This document shows, piece by piece, positions 8,902-18,352 of a stretch of 64,000 bases of DNA (positions within the stretch are counted from its first letter, which is position 1; the number at the start of each line of letters is the position of its first letter). Position numbers and translations under genes: made by a program. The DNA lies in contig JAQXSW010000021.1 in assembly GCA_029219165.1 (NCBI GenBank), positions 1 to 64,000 of the forward strand. Direction: 5' to 3'. The notes beneath the pieces were generated by a model. That model was not told where the DNA came from, ran no database searches, and was given only the letters and a program-made list of their open reading frames with translations. Source of the DNA: Oscillospiraceae bacterium (lineage in GTDB: Bacteria > Bacillota > Clostridia > Oscillospirales > Acutalibacteraceae).

Positions 8902-8919
8902 AGTGCATAATTATTCACT
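8902..8919 (-). promoter_or_regulatory. ARG-box-like operator, upstream copy
   Basis: AGTGCATAATTATTCACT matches the ARG-box pattern with one mismatch in the conserved core. It lies just upstream of the -35 and overlaps the stop of the preceding gene. With the copy at 8826-8843 it brackets the promoter, about seven helical turns apart. Confidence 0.5.
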
Positions 8920-9906
8920 TTTTTGAATATTTTCTGTATTTTTATTCTTTTTGTTGCTAATAAGCACTTCCGGGTGTGCCTTTATGTACTGTGTCCACTT
9001 AATATATCCGTATGTAGAATTTGTAAGATATCCAAGCTTAAGAATAAGAAGTACATACTGGCCTGAAAGAATATTTATAGTAGCTTCTAAAATTGCTGAA
9101 ACAATCCATGCAACCCACTGCTCTCTATATCTAAATAAAATGAAGAGACCATTTGCCACACCAACAGCAGACACGCAAGCATCAAAATAACATACGATAA
9201 TTTCAAGAGTTTCATTACCATGGAAAAGTTCGCTTCCCTCAGTAATGAGAGTTAATAAATATCCAACAACAACGGTCCATACAACAATTCCGAGAATAAC
9301 AAGAAATTCTTGTTTTCCTGTAAGAGTTCTAACTTCGGTAAGTTCATCCTTTACCTTGTCAGGATGTTTATGCCAGTTAATAAAGCTGATAATGTCACAA
9401 GGAAGCCAGAAAAGAAGTGTTGTTGCAAATGTTGCAAATCTATAAGCCAAAACAAGACAAATTGCTATTTCAGTAATTTCAACAAATACGGAAACAATAA
9501 AGTTCCACTTAGATTGCTTAGAAATTAATAATTCGCAAAGGATATTCAGGAATGTATCAAGAAGATATAGCCCCATAATCCAAAATGCATTTACACCATT
9601 TACGTCTTCTTCCGGGAAAAGTACTGCAAAAATAGATGCAAGTACAAGAATTGTAATAAACCAAGTTTTTTCATAGGTGGTAAAAAACTTTCTGTACTGT
9701 GAAATAACAAATCCACCTATAGTTAAAAACATTGCACCGAGTAAAAAACCATAATACTGTCCTGAACCTGTAAAATAGTCTTTTGCTGCAAGAGTTGCAA
9801 AAAGTATTGCAAAGGCAAAAGTTATAGCAACTCTTATAAAAATAATAATAGAATTATTTGTTTTATTTATTTCTCTTTTTATTTCATTTACGTTTTTCTG
9901 TTCCAT
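8911..9906 (-). CDS. PnuC-like nicotinamide riboside / vitamin transporter family protein
   Basis: A 331-residue membrane protein with about seven to nine hydrophobic segments, charged at both ends. The C-terminal part carries PnuC-family features: YFDACVSAVGVANGLFILFR, then REQWVAWIV and a final STYGYIKWTQYIK, resembling the Gly-Tyr-x-x-Trp end of PnuC transporters. These move nicotinamide riboside or related vitamins by facilitated diffusion. It is longer than typical PnuC (about 220-260 residues), so substrate is uncertain. It follows the PLP-enzyme gene by 10 bases. I see no NadR-type kinase nearby. Confidence 0.6.
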   Translation of the reverse strand: MEQKNVNEIKREINKTNNSIIIFIRVAITFAFAILFATLAAKDYFTGSGQYYGFLLGAMFLTIGGFVISQYRKFFTTYEKTWFITILVLASIFAVLFPEEDVNGVNAFWIMGLYLLDTFLNILCELLISKQSKWNFIVSVFVEITEIAICLVLAYRFATFATTLLFWLPCDIISFINWHKHPDKVKDELTEVRTLTGKQEFLVILGIVVWTVVVGYLLTLITEGSELFHGNETLEIIVCYFDACVSAVGVANGLFILFRYREQWVAWIVSAILEATINILSGQYVLLILKLGYLTNSTYGYIKWTQYIKAHPEVLISNKKNKNTENIQKSE

Positions 9907-9916
9907 CTTTTTCTCC

Positions 9917-11200
9917 TTATTTTAAATCAACAAGTCCATCATCAAGCATCTTTTGAAGAGACATCATAATGCCAAGCTTTGCGTGGCTCCAAGTTAGTCC
10001 TCCTTGGAAATATATTGCATAAGGAGGACGAATTGGACCGTCTGCCGAGAGCTCAATTGAAGAACCTTGTACAAAGGCTCCGGCAGCCATAACCACTTCG
10101 TCATCATAGCCTGGAATTGGACACGCAACCGGTGTTACGTAGCTGTCAACAGGAGCAGCGGCCTGAATTCCTCTACAGAATGCAAGCATCCTCTCAGGGC
10201 TACCAAGTTCAATAGACTGTATGATATCATGACGGCTTTCCCGTCCGTTAGGAAGCACCTTAAAGCCAAGCCTTTCATACATATTTGCCGCAAAAATTGC
10301 TCCTTTAATTGCACCGGCTACAACAACCGGTGACATAAATAGTCCCTGATACAATTTTGTATTTAAATCCAATGAGGCACCTACATCCGAACCAATTCCA
10401 GGCGCTGTAAGTCTGTAGAAGCATCTGTCAATTATATCCTGTCTTCCACAAATATATCCACCTATTGGCGCAAGTCCGCCACCGGGATTTTTTATCAGAG
10501 AACCGACCACCATATCCGCACCAACATCAGATGGTTCAATGGTTTCAACGAACTCCCCATAGCAATTATCAACCATACAAATTACATCAGGTTTTATGCC
10601 CTTAACAAAACTAATTAGTTCCCCAATTTGTGCAACTGAGAACGTTGGTCTTTGGGCATAGCCTTTAGATCTTTGAATCTCAACAAGTTTTGTTTTTTCG
10701 TTTATTGCATTCTTTATTGCATCATAATCAAAGCTACCGTCCGGAAGAAGTTGAACCTCTCTATAAACAACGCCCATTTCTTTAAGTGAACATGGACAGT
10801 CACGAATACCAATAACCTCTTCAAGAGTATCATACGGTCTTCCAACAGGAGAAAGCATTTCATCTCCCGGAAGAAGATTAGCAGATAAAGCAATTGCCAG
10901 AGCATGTGTTCCGCAAGTAATTTGTCCACGAACAATGGCAGCATCTGTGTGGAAAACGGATGCATATACATTTTCAAGGGTATCACGTCCCATATCGTCA
11001 TGACCATAACCGGTTGTACCGGCAAAGCAACCGGCTGAAACACGGTTATCCTGCATTGCCTTAATTATCTTAAGCTGATTGTATTCAGCCACATTGTCAA
11101 TTTCTTCAAATCTTTCACGGAGTTCTGTTATTATTTCTTCAGAAAAATTCACAACAGCAGGACTAATCCCAAGATTTGTAAACATTTCTGTATTTTTCAT
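9917..11200 (-). CDS. Methionine gamma-lyase family PLP protein (formerly 'aluminium resistance')
   Basis: A 427-residue fold-type I PLP enzyme. Recognisable blocks are NRVSAGCFAGTTGYGHDD, GQITCGTHALAIAL, DNCYGEFVE and the likely PLP-Lys in GSLIKNPGGGLAPIGGY. The family (Bacillus YnbB type) is annotated as methionine gamma-lyase-like or cystathionine-lyase-like; the true substrate is not settled. It lies between an AbrB-like regulator (1-base gap upstream) and a PnuC-like transporter (10 bases downstream), so the three form one operon. Confidence 0.8.
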   Translation of the reverse strand: MKNTEMFTNLGISPAVVNFSEEIITELRERFEEIDNVAEYNQLKIIKAMQDNRVSAGCFAGTTGYGHDDMGRDTLENVYASVFHTDAAIVRGQITCGTHALAIALSANLLPGDEMLSPVGRPYDTLEEVIGIRDCPCSLKEMGVVYREVQLLPDGSFDYDAIKNAINEKTKLVEIQRSKGYAQRPTFSVAQIGELISFVKGIKPDVICMVDNCYGEFVETIEPSDVGADMVVGSLIKNPGGGLAPIGGYICGRQDIIDRCFYRLTAPGIGSDVGASLDLNTKLYQGLFMSPVVVAGAIKGAIFAANMYERLGFKVLPNGRESRHDIIQSIELGSPERMLAFCRGIQAAAPVDSYVTPVACPIPGYDDEVVMAAGAFVQGSSIELSADGPIRPPYAIYFQGGLTWSHAKLGIMMSLQKMLDDGLVDLK

Positions 11201-11201
11201 T

Positions 11202-11459
11202 TTATCCCTCTTCTATATCAATATTTCCGAATACTTTCATTGCCACATCATTCATTACATCAGGTTTTGTGACAATTATGCCCGTCTTTTCATCACCAAG
11301 AACTAAAAGTGTATCTCCCGGTTTTATATTAAAAAGACTTCTGGCTTCTTTTGGAATTACAATTTGACCTTTTTCTCCTACCTTTGCTGTACCAAATATG
11401 TGTTTACCATTTGGCATACCAAGGACATGTTTTCCTCCAGGCAAATAACCACTTCCCAC
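11202..11459 (-). CDS. AbrB/MazE/SpoVT-family DNA-binding protein
   Basis: An 85-residue protein with one swapped-hairpin AbrB domain (GTAKVGEKGQIVIPKEARS, then FNIKPGDTLLVLGD). Such proteins are transition-state or local regulators that bind AT-rich DNA as dimers or tetramers. The N-terminal 25 residues are Gly/His-rich (GGKHVLGMPNGKH) and precede the domain. Start is the GTG at 11459, with AGGA about 10 bases upstream; an ATG at 11464 is out of frame. It is the first gene of the operon and probably controls it. Confidence 0.8.
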   Translation of the reverse strand: MGSGYLPGGKHVLGMPNGKHIFGTAKVGEKGQIVIPKEARSLFNIKPGDTLLVLGDEKTGIIVTKPDVMNDVAMKVFGNIDIEEG

Positions 11460-11476
11460 GTCATACTTTTCCTACA

Positions 11477-11505
11477 AGTATAACTTCTGCATATTTTAAA
11501 GTCAA
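11477..11505 (-). promoter_or_regulatory. Sigma-A promoter of the AbrB-like operon
   Basis: TTGACT (11500-11505), a 17-base spacer and TATACT (11477-11482) on the minus strand. The -10 lies only 17 bases before the GTG, so the leader is very short. Confidence 0.7.
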
Positions 11506-11530
11506 TAATAAAATAGGTTGTATAAATATA

Positions 11531-11572
11531 AAATAAAAGAGATGCAGGATTTCTCCTGCATCTCTTTTATTT
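11531..11572 (-). terminator. Terminator of glnN-asnB
   Basis: A 19-bp perfect stem (11531-11549 with 11554-11572) and a 4-base loop, GC-rich in the middle and A/T at the base. It lies 13 bases after the asnB stop. Confidence 0.88.
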
Positions 11573-11585
11573 TTGAAAGAATCTA

Positions 11586-13163
11586 TTATTCCCCACTTGC
11601 TCCATAGTTTGATAAAACACGAGCAGATGGATCATTTACATTACAACCTTCCCAAGACTTGTTTGGCATCCAGAAATCAACAATCATTTCAGCCTGTCCA
11701 GGGTAGTATTTCTCAAATATTTCACGGTAAAGAAGAGATTCTTTTGTAAATGGCTTTGCATAACTATACATTTGACATTTTTTCTCAAACTCTTCATCAG
11801 TATAATATTCTGATGCATATTCCTTTAGGTAGTCAACCATTGAATGACCTACTGCATCTGAGAAAGCAGCTTTTTCCCTATAAAGAATACTATCCGGCAA
11901 ATAATCGCCCTCAAAAGCTTTACGTAAAAGATATTTTCCTTTTCCATATTTATTGAGCTTCATTTCAGGATCAATTGCCATTACATATTTTACAAAATCA
12001 AGATCACCAAAAGGTACACGCGCTTCAAGTGAGTTTACAGAAATACATCTATCCGCACGAAGCACATCGTACATGTGGAGCTCCCGGACCCTCTTCTCTG
12101 CTTCTTTTTGAAATTCCATAGCTGATGGAGCAAAATCCGTGTACTTATAACCAAAGAGTTCATCAGATATTTCTCCTGTTAAAAGGACTCTAATATCTGT
12201 TTGCTCATGAATAGCCTTGCAAATAAGATACATGCCCATTGAAGCACGAATAGTTGTTATATCATATGTTCCAAGTATTTTTATTACCGTATCAAGGGAA
12301 CTTAATACATCTTCTTTTGAGATGATAATTTCCGTATGATCACTTTTAATATAATCAGCAACTTCCTTTGCATATTTTAAGTCAATTGCATCTTCGCTCA
12401 TGCCGATTGCAAAGGTCTTAATAGGTTTTTCACTCTTCTTTTGAGCAACCGAGCATACGAGTGAAGAATCTAAACCTCCGGAGAGAAGGAAGCCGACCTT
12501 TGCATCGGCAACAAGCCTCTTTTCAATACCTGAAACCAGCTTGTCATGAATGTTTTTGCAGACGGTGTCTATGTCATCATATATGTACTCATCCACATGA
12601 GAAATATCGTTGTAGCATATAAACTTGCCGTCTTTATAATAGTGACCCGGAGGAAAAGGCATAACTTTCTCAACCAGAGAAACCAAGTTCTTTGGCTCAC
12701 TGGCAAAAACCGGAGCGCCCGAAGGAAGAAGTCCGTAATAGAGAGGTCTTATTCCAATTGGGTCCCTAGCCGCAATATATTCGCCTGTTTCTCCATCATA
12801 AATTATGCATGCAAATTCTGCGTCAAGCATACGAAACATCTCAGTTCCGTATTTCTCATACAATGGGAGAAGTATTTCGCAGTCTGAATCACTTTGAAAC
12901 GTATATTCACTTTTAAGTTCATTACGAAGACTTTCAAAACCATAGATTTCTCCATTACATACAACCATTCTGTTTCCAAGTTTGAAAGGCTGCATACCCT
13001 CAGGATGAAGACCCATAATGGCAAGTCTATGAAATGCCAAATAACCATTACCTGTGTCTACTATCCTTGAATCATCCGGTCCGCGACTTTTTGTTGTGTC
13101 AAAGCCGGCTTTAAACTCTTCGTATGATATACCGCTTTCACAGTAACCCATTATTGAACACAT
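11586..13163 (-). CDS. asnB: Asparagine synthetase (glutamine-hydrolysing) AsnB
   Basis: A 525-residue enzyme making asparagine from aspartate, glutamine and ATP. Cys2 after the initiator Met (MCSIMGY) is the glutaminase nucleophile; RGPDDSR and FHRLAIMGL belong to the Ntn-type glutaminase domain. The synthetase domain has the PP-loop LLSGGLDSSLV and later SLEARVPFGD. It follows glutamine synthetase III by 21 bases, so asparagine synthesis and ammonia assimilation are probably co-expressed. The strong hairpin at 11531-11572 ends the unit. Confidence 0.95.
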   Translation of the reverse strand: MCSIMGYCESGISYEEFKAGFDTTKSRGPDDSRIVDTGNGYLAFHRLAIMGLHPEGMQPFKLGNRMVVCNGEIYGFESLRNELKSEYTFQSDSDCEILLPLYEKYGTEMFRMLDAEFACIIYDGETGEYIAARDPIGIRPLYYGLLPSGAPVFASEPKNLVSLVEKVMPFPPGHYYKDGKFICYNDISHVDEYIYDDIDTVCKNIHDKLVSGIEKRLVADAKVGFLLSGGLDSSLVCSVAQKKSEKPIKTFAIGMSEDAIDLKYAKEVADYIKSDHTEIIISKEDVLSSLDTVIKILGTYDITTIRASMGMYLICKAIHEQTDIRVLLTGEISDELFGYKYTDFAPSAMEFQKEAEKRVRELHMYDVLRADRCISVNSLEARVPFGDLDFVKYVMAIDPEMKLNKYGKGKYLLRKAFEGDYLPDSILYREKAAFSDAVGHSMVDYLKEYASEYYTDEEFEKKCQMYSYAKPFTKESLLYREIFEKYYPGQAEMIVDFWMPNKSWEGCNVNDPSARVLSNYGASGE

Positions 13164-13184
13164 AACTTAACTCATCACTTTCTA

Positions 13185-15281
13185 TTATTTTACACTGAAC
13201 AAAATATCACCATAAGTTGGGAAAGGCCAATAACTTTCAGCCGTCAAAACTTCCGCTTCGTCAGCAGCCTCTCTAAGAGATTCCATTGTTGTTAAGATTT
13301 CATCACGAATAAACTCGGCAGCAGGAATGATATCTGCTATATCTGAGAATTCAGCAAGTTTTGATTCAAGAAGAGCCGTTCTTTCAACAATTTGATCCAC
13401 TAAAATGGAAAGTTTTGCCACTCTGTCTTTCTCAAATTTACAACTGATATCAGCACCAAGAGCAGCTTTCTTAGCACCTGTTTCTGCAACATGAGAAATA
13501 TATTCTTCAATTGCAGGAACAATCTGTTTTTTGGCCATATCAATCATTGTTGAGGCCTCTATACTAACTGACTTACAGTAGTTATCAAGCATAACTTCAA
13601 GACGAGACTCAAGTTCAGCCTCAGAAAATACTTTATGTTCAGTGAGCATCTTAACATTCTTATCATCAAGAAGTCTTGGCATTGCATCTGCTGTTGTTCT
13701 AAGGTTCAAAAGACCTCTTTCCTCAGTAGCCTCACGGATCCAAGCATCATCATAACCGTTTCCGTTAAAGATGATTCTCTTATGATCTTTAATTGTCTTC
13801 TTAATAAGTGCATCAAGTGCAGCGTTAAAGTCTGAAGCACCTTCAAGTTTATCTGCATATTGTTTGAGCGATTCAGCCACTGCAGAGTTGAGCATCATGT
13901 TACAGCATGCAATGCTGTTTGAAGAACCAAGCATACGGAATTCAAACTTATTTCCTGTAAATGCAAAAGGAGAAGTACGGTTTCTGTCTGTTGTATCCTT
14001 TTGGAATTTTGGAAGAACAGATACACCAAGTTTCATTACTTCTTTACCTGTATCCAAATATGGTTTGTCTTCCTCAATGGATTTTAAAACTGCGGTAAGT
14101 TCATCGCCCAAGAATATTGAAATAACTGCCGGAGGAGCCTCGTTTGCACCAAGTCTGTGGTCGTTTCCTGCTGTTGCAACAGAAAGACGAAGAAGATCCT
14201 GATAATCATCAACAGCTTTAATTACCGCACAAAGGAAAAGAAGGAACTGAGCATTCTCACGAGGGGTATCTCCCGGAGATAAAAGGTTTTCTCCCTTATC
14301 AGTTGCAATTGACCAGTTGTTATGTTTACCACTTCCGTTAACGCCTGCAAAAGGCTTTTCATGAAGAAGACAAACAAGGCCATGTCTTGCTGCAACTTTC
14401 TGCATTATTTCCATTGTCAACTGGTTGTTATCTGTTGCAAGGTTTGTTGTTGTAAATATAGGAGCCAATTCATGCTGAGCAGGAGCAACCTCATTGTGCT
14501 CTGTTTTTGCAAGAATACCGAGTTTCCAAAGTTCCTCGTTTAAATCCTCCATATATGCTGCAACGCGAGGTTTAATAATACCAAAGTAATGGTCATCCAT
14601 TTCCTGGCCCTTCGGAGCTTTAGCACCAAAAAGAGTTCTGCCTGTAAATATAAGGTCTTTTCTCTGATCATACATCTCTTTAGTAATAAGGAAATACTCC
14701 TGTTCCGGACCTACATTTGTACGAACCTGAGTTACCTCGTCATTACCAAAAAGTCTGAGTATACGAATTGCTTGTTTATTTAATGCCTGCATAGAACGAA
14801 GAAGAGGTGTCTTTTTATCAAGAGCTTCTCCTCCATAAGAACAAAAAGCAGTTGGAATACATAGTGTCTTACCTTTAACAAATGCGTAAGATGTTGGGTC
14901 CCAAGCTGTATAGCCACGAGCTTCAAAAGTTGCTCTAAGTCCTCCGGATGGGAAAGAAGATGCGTCTGGCTCGCCCTTAATAAGTTCTTTTCCAGAAAAC
15001 TCCATTATTACCCTTCCGTCAGGAGCCGGTGAAATAAAACTATCATGTTTTTCGGCTGTTACACCAGTAAGTGGCTGGAACCAATGGGTATAATGGGTAG
15101 CCCCTTTTTCAATAGCCCAATCCTTCATTGCTGCAGCAACTGCATTGGCAACTGAAATATCTAAATCAGCACCCTCTTCAATAGTTTTTTTCATAGAATT
15201 ATAAATTTTATCTGAAAGTCTTGCTTTCATAACTCTATCGTCAAAAACCATACTGCCAAATAATTCCGGTACGCCTGTCAT
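13185..15281 (-). CDS. glnN: Glutamine synthetase type III (GlnN)
   Basis: A 698-residue GSIII that condenses ammonia and glutamate with ATP. The size, the opening [15 protein letters not shown] and the blocks [34 protein letters not shown] and GSGKHNNWS identify the type III family rather than the 450-residue GlnA. GSIII assembles as a dodecamer. It heads an operon with asnB. The upstream region holds a small palindrome (ACACTT-4-AAGTGT, 15307-15322) but no GlnR-type site that I recognise. Confidence 0.95.
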   Translation of the reverse strand: MTGVPELFGSMVFDDRVMKARLSDKIYNSMKKTIEEGADLDISVANAVAAAMKDWAIEKGATHYTHWFQPLTGVTAEKHDSFISPAPDGRVIMEFSGKELIKGEPDASSFPSGGLRATFEARGYTAWDPTSYAFVKGKTLCIPTAFCSYGGEALDKKTPLLRSMQALNKQAIRILRLFGNDEVTQVRTNVGPEQEYFLITKEMYDQRKDLIFTGRTLFGAKAPKGQEMDDHYFGIIKPRVAAYMEDLNEELWKLGILAKTEHNEVAPAQHELAPIFTTTNLATDNNQLTMEIMQKVAARHGLVCLLHEKPFAGVNGSGKHNNWSIATDKGENLLSPGDTPRENAQFLLFLCAVIKAVDDYQDLLRLSVATAGNDHRLGANEAPPAVISIFLGDELTAVLKSIEEDKPYLDTGKEVMKLGVSVLPKFQKDTTDRNRTSPFAFTGNKFEFRMLGSSNSIACCNMMLNSAVAESLKQYADKLEGASDFNAALDALIKKTIKDHKRIIFNGNGYDDAWIREATEERGLLNLRTTADAMPRLLDDKNVKMLTEHKVFSEAELESRLEVMLDNYCKSVSIEASTMIDMAKKQIVPAIEEYISHVAETGAKKAALGADISCKFEKDRVAKLSILVDQIVERTALLESKLAEFSDIADIIPAAEFIRDEILTTMESLREAADEAEVLTAESYWPFPTYGDILFSVK

Positions 15282-15350
15282 AATAATTCCCCTTTTCTAG
15301 AAATTGACACTTTATTAAGTGTAAAATCCCATTTTAAAAAATAAAAAAAG

Positions 15351-15386
15351 AAGGGTGTCCTGGAAAATAATTTCCAAGACACCCTT
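15351..15386 (-). terminator. Terminator after the phosphatase-like gene
   Basis: A 16-bp stem with one C-A mismatch (15351-15366 with 15371-15386), loop ATAA, followed on the minus strand by a long T tract. It ends the aldolase/kinase operon and shields glnN from read-through. Confidence 0.88.
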
Positions 15387-15460
15387 GCCTTGTTGCATAT
15401 TTTAGACCTATATCTGTTTATTGTCAATAGGTTATTTCAAAAAAATGAAATTTTTTATTA

Positions 15461-15937
15461 CTAAACTTGCATTTCCCTTTCAAGATTTTCAACATATTGT
15501 TCAATATATGCCTTTATTTCAAGCATTGATTTTGCATAATCTTCCGGCTTTTGGAGCCATGGATCTGAAACCGGTTTATATTCACCGATAGCAACCTCTG
15601 AAAGTGTCTTAAACTTGTTTTTCCAAAAGAATGGTACAAGTGCTTTATGAGACTTTGTCATTCCAATAATAACATCTGCCTCTTTGAACAAATTCCAGTC
15701 ATATTTTCTAAGGATATAACCCGGCTTATGAGCATATACCTCTTCTTTTGAAAATCCCTCATTCATAAGTGCTTTTGCCGTATTCTCATGAATACTTTTT
15801 ACGGGACTCATAACAGCTGAAGAATGAACTTCAATTTTTCCATTTAACACCGGACTTTCTGATACAAGTTTTCTAAACATATACTCACAGTACGGACTTC
15901 TACACATATTTTGGGAACAAACAAACAATACTTTCAT
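15461..15937 (-). CDS. Low-molecular-weight protein tyrosine phosphatase-like protein
   Basis: About 158 residues from the ATG at 15937 (GGAG site 7 bases upstream); a frame-internal ATG at 15958 overlaps the kinase stop and lacks a good site. The phosphate-binding loop CSQNMCR fits the CX5R motif of LMW phosphatases just after MKVLFV, and SDPW near the C-terminal half supplies the general-acid Asp-Pro. The family also includes arsenate reductases and phosphoarginine phosphatases. Coupling to a sugar kinase suggests it may instead act on a small phosphorylated metabolite, but this is inference. Confidence 0.75.
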   Translation of the reverse strand: MKVLFVCSQNMCRSPYCEYMFRKLVSESPVLNGKIEVHSSAVMSPVKSIHENTAKALMNEGFSKEEVYAHKPGYILRKYDWNLFKEADVIIGMTKSHKALVPFFWKNKFKTLSEVAIGEYKPVSDPWLQKPEDYAKSMLEIKAYIEQYVENLEREMQV

Positions 15938-15954
15938 AGTTACTCCTTTAGATA

Positions 15955-17574
15955 TCATCCATTTAACTTTGCAAATGCCTTTTTATTGTTCTTATATAGA
16001 GTCTTAAAAACTTCAAAGTTTCTGTCATAAACTTCTTTATTTTCAGGATTTGGAATAAAGGTCTTTTCGGCAGGAATGAAATTACGAACCTCATCAAGAT
16101 TTTTAATTGCACCAATACCTACACCAATAATTGCGGCAGCACCGACAGAACCGACATTCTGTGGACTTGCAACTGTTTCAACCTTCTTTTGAAGTACATC
16201 AGCAAGAATTTGACAAGTAACATCAGAAAGAGCACCGCCGCCTACAAAGCGAACAGTATCAGATACCTGTACCTTCTTAGCCTCCTGCTCATACATCCAA
16301 CGGTTTTGGAAGCAAACGCCCTCAATTACGGCTCTGATTAAATCCCTCTTACCTGTGTCAATATTTACGTTAAAGAATATGCCGGCTGCATTTGGATCTT
16401 CAAATGGGCAGCGATTTCCATGTAGCCAAGGTGTGAAAATTACACCGTTTGAACCCGCCGGTGTCTCTTTCATAACCTTTGAAAGATAATCATAAAGACT
16501 TGTGTAGGTTTCCTCAAAGTTTTCAGGAGACTCTGTTACATCCTTCTTTTCAAGATATATTCCAATTTCATCAAGTGCCAAATGATTCTTAACCCATTCA
16601 AGACACTTTCCGGAAGTCTCATGTTCTGCAAAATAATTATATCTGCCATCTTCAGCACCAACAATTGCAGCAATCATGGCACCTGTATCTACAGTCTGCT
16701 TTTCAACTACAGTTGAAACCCATCCGGATGTTCCGGAATAGATATGTGTGTCGCCGGGACGTGTTGCACCTGCACCCACACCAATAAGTGTTGCGTCTCC
16801 GCCTCCGCCAAATACAGGAATTCCCGGAACAAGACCGAGTTCTTTGGCTGCATTTTCGGTTAGTCCGCCAACTACATCTGTACACTTTACAATTTCAGCC
16901 AGATGATCAGGGTTCACATCAACAAGTTTACAAACCGGTTTGCACCAACCCTCATGACCCTTTCTAGTATCATAAAGAAGCTGGCCAAAAGCAGAGTCAG
17001 GAGTCATTACTATTCTTCCTGTCATACGGGCAATAATAGACTCTTTAACATCTACAATCTTGTATATTTTCTTAAAGTTTTCAGGTTCATGAGCCTCTAT
17101 CCACTTGTATTTCCAAATAGGGTCTTTTACGGAACAAGAAACTGCTCCTGTGTAGTAAAGATAAGGAAGAAGTTTAAGCACATTTGCACCTGCTATTTGA
17201 ATTCCGTTGGCAATTCCCTTCTTAATTTCTTCTTTAGCACGCTGATCCATGTAGCTCATTGGACGTCGAATAACATTGCAATCTTTATCAAGAGCTACAA
17301 GGCCCTGCATTTGTGAACAGAACGAAATTCCTTCAATATCCTTTGCAGTAATTGAAAGTGCCTTAACTTCTTCACTATTCATAATTTCCGCAGTGGTATC
17401 CGCCATTGCAGACCACCATTCATTAAAGTCTTGTTCTGCCCCTCCGCCTTCAAGTATGTACAAATTATATCCACAAGAAGCGGCAGCCTTTAAAACTATT
17501 GTTTTATCTATTTCGAAAAGACATGTTTTTACACCAGTTGTTCCAATGTCATAGGCAATAACATATTTTCCCAT
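15955..17574 (-). CDS. FGGY-family carbohydrate kinase (xylulokinase-like)
   Basis: A 539-residue sugar kinase. The ATPase core opens with AYDIGTTGVKTCLF (phosphate-1), has the substrate-loop region EGGGAEQDFNEWW, TPDSAFGQLLYDT, the DATLIGVGAGA phosphate-2 region and RFVGGGALSDVTCQILAD near the C-terminus. FGGY kinases phosphorylate ketoses or polyols such as xylulose, ribulose or glycerol; this one cannot be assigned a substrate by eye. It lies between the TetR regulator (24-base gap) and the phosphatase-like gene (stop overlaps the latter's alternative start). Context suggests it activates the substrate of the aldolase/transketolase pathway. Confidence 0.85.
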   Translation of the reverse strand: MGKYVIAYDIGTTGVKTCLFEIDKTIVLKAAASCGYNLYILEGGGAEQDFNEWWSAMADTTAEIMNSEEVKALSITAKDIEGISFCSQMQGLVALDKDCNVIRRPMSYMDQRAKEEIKKGIANGIQIAGANVLKLLPYLYYTGAVSCSVKDPIWKYKWIEAHEPENFKKIYKIVDVKESIIARMTGRIVMTPDSAFGQLLYDTRKGHEGWCKPVCKLVDVNPDHLAEIVKCTDVVGGLTENAAKELGLVPGIPVFGGGGDATLIGVGAGATRPGDTHIYSGTSGWVSTVVEKQTVDTGAMIAAIVGAEDGRYNYFAEHETSGKCLEWVKNHLALDEIGIYLEKKDVTESPENFEETYTSLYDYLSKVMKETPAGSNGVIFTPWLHGNRCPFEDPNAAGIFFNVNIDTGKRDLIRAVIEGVCFQNRWMYEQEAKKVQVSDTVRFVGGGALSDVTCQILADVLQKKVETVASPQNVGSVGAAAIIGVGIGAIKNLDEVRNFIPAEKTFIPNPENKEVYDRNFEVFKTLYKNNKKAFAKLNG

Positions 17575-17598
17575 ATTTTTACACCTTGCCTTTAGATA

Positions 17599-18291
17599 TT
17601 ACTTTAAGTCACTTCTAGAAAATGTAAATGCGGATTCAAGAAACTTTAAAAGTTCCTCTACTACTTTTTCATCATTTTCAAAAATATCCTCACCACAATA
17701 TATCTTCATACGCTCTCTATAGTAATCACAAGTATATGAAAATTGAAGTGTCATTAGAATGGAGTCAAAAAAGAATGCAAACATTTTTGTGTCACAGTCC
17801 TCTCTTATGTCTCCTTCCCTTTGTGCCATTTCAAGAAATTCAGAATAGGCGCTTGCCGAAACTCCTTCAACTCTTTTTGCCAAAAGTTTTGCACTATCTG
17901 TTACTTCTTTTGAAAGAGTCTTCTCCGAAGATATTTTTGTTATTTCATTGTATAGTTTAACATATTTTGAATCAGCACCACTTGTTGACTGTATTGACCT
18001 TATTAACTTTTCAGCTTTTACAAGTATCTTGTCATCCGACATTATTATTTCAGAAATAATGTCTTCCATTGTCTTTACTGCTTCTTCAACGCATGTCAAA
18101 AAGAAATCTTCCTTTGTGGCAAAATATTTGTATAGAAGTCCTACAGAAACACCGGCTTTTTTTGCTATTACATTGATATTTGCCTTTTCCAGCCCAAGAG
18201 TTGCAAATTCATTAATACCGGTTTCAAGAATAACCCTTCTTCTTTCTTCCTTTGATTTTTCAAAAGCCGGTTTGTAAAAGACCTTCGACAA
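17599..18291 (-). CDS. TetR/AcrR-family transcriptional regulator
   Basis: About 230 residues. The N-terminal helix-turn-helix is clear (RRRVILETGINEFATLGL, then VIAKKAGVSVGLLYKYFATKEDFF), followed by a variable all-helical ligand domain. I choose the TTG at 18291, which has a full GGAGG seven bases upstream; the longer frame to 18348 would run through the terminator hairpin. It lies within the operon it probably controls, and the palindrome at 21119-21136 at the operon's promoter is a plausible operator. The ligand is unknown. Confidence 0.85.
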   Translation of the reverse strand: MSKVFYKPAFEKSKEERRRVILETGINEFATLGLEKANINVIAKKAGVSVGLLYKYFATKEDFFLTCVEEAVKTMEDIISEIIMSDDKILVKAEKLIRSIQSTSGADSKYVKLYNEITKISSEKTLSKEVTDSAKLLAKRVEGVSASAYSEFLEMAQREGDIREDCDTKMFAFFFDSILMTLQFSYTCDYYRERMKIYCGEDIFENDEKVVEELLKFLESAFTFSRSDLK

Positions 18292-18315
18292 TTTTTTGCC
18301 TCCTTTTAAAAGAAA

Positions 18316-18342
18316 ACCGCCCCAAAACATATTCAGGGCGGT
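18316..18342 (-). terminator. Intra-operon terminator/attenuator between aldolase and tetR
   Basis: A 7-bp GC-rich stem ACCGCCC / GGGCGGT, 13-base loop, followed on the minus strand by TTTTCTTTT. It starts 11 bases after the aldolase stop and ends just before the tetR ribosome binding site, so it may lower expression of tetR and the kinase relative to the first two genes. Confidence 0.7.
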
Positions 18343-18352
18343 AAACATTTAA

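Noticed and set aside
14589-15078. Antisense open frames inside glnN and other long genes (for example 13864-14202 and 22506-22976)
   Set aside because: They lie opposite well-recognised genes, have no ribosome binding site and give compositionally odd proteins; they are shadows.
15307-15322. ACACTT-TATT-AAGTGT palindrome upstream of glnN as a GlnR site
   Set aside because: GlnR boxes read TGT...ACA; this has the reverse order, and six-base arms are too short to assert.
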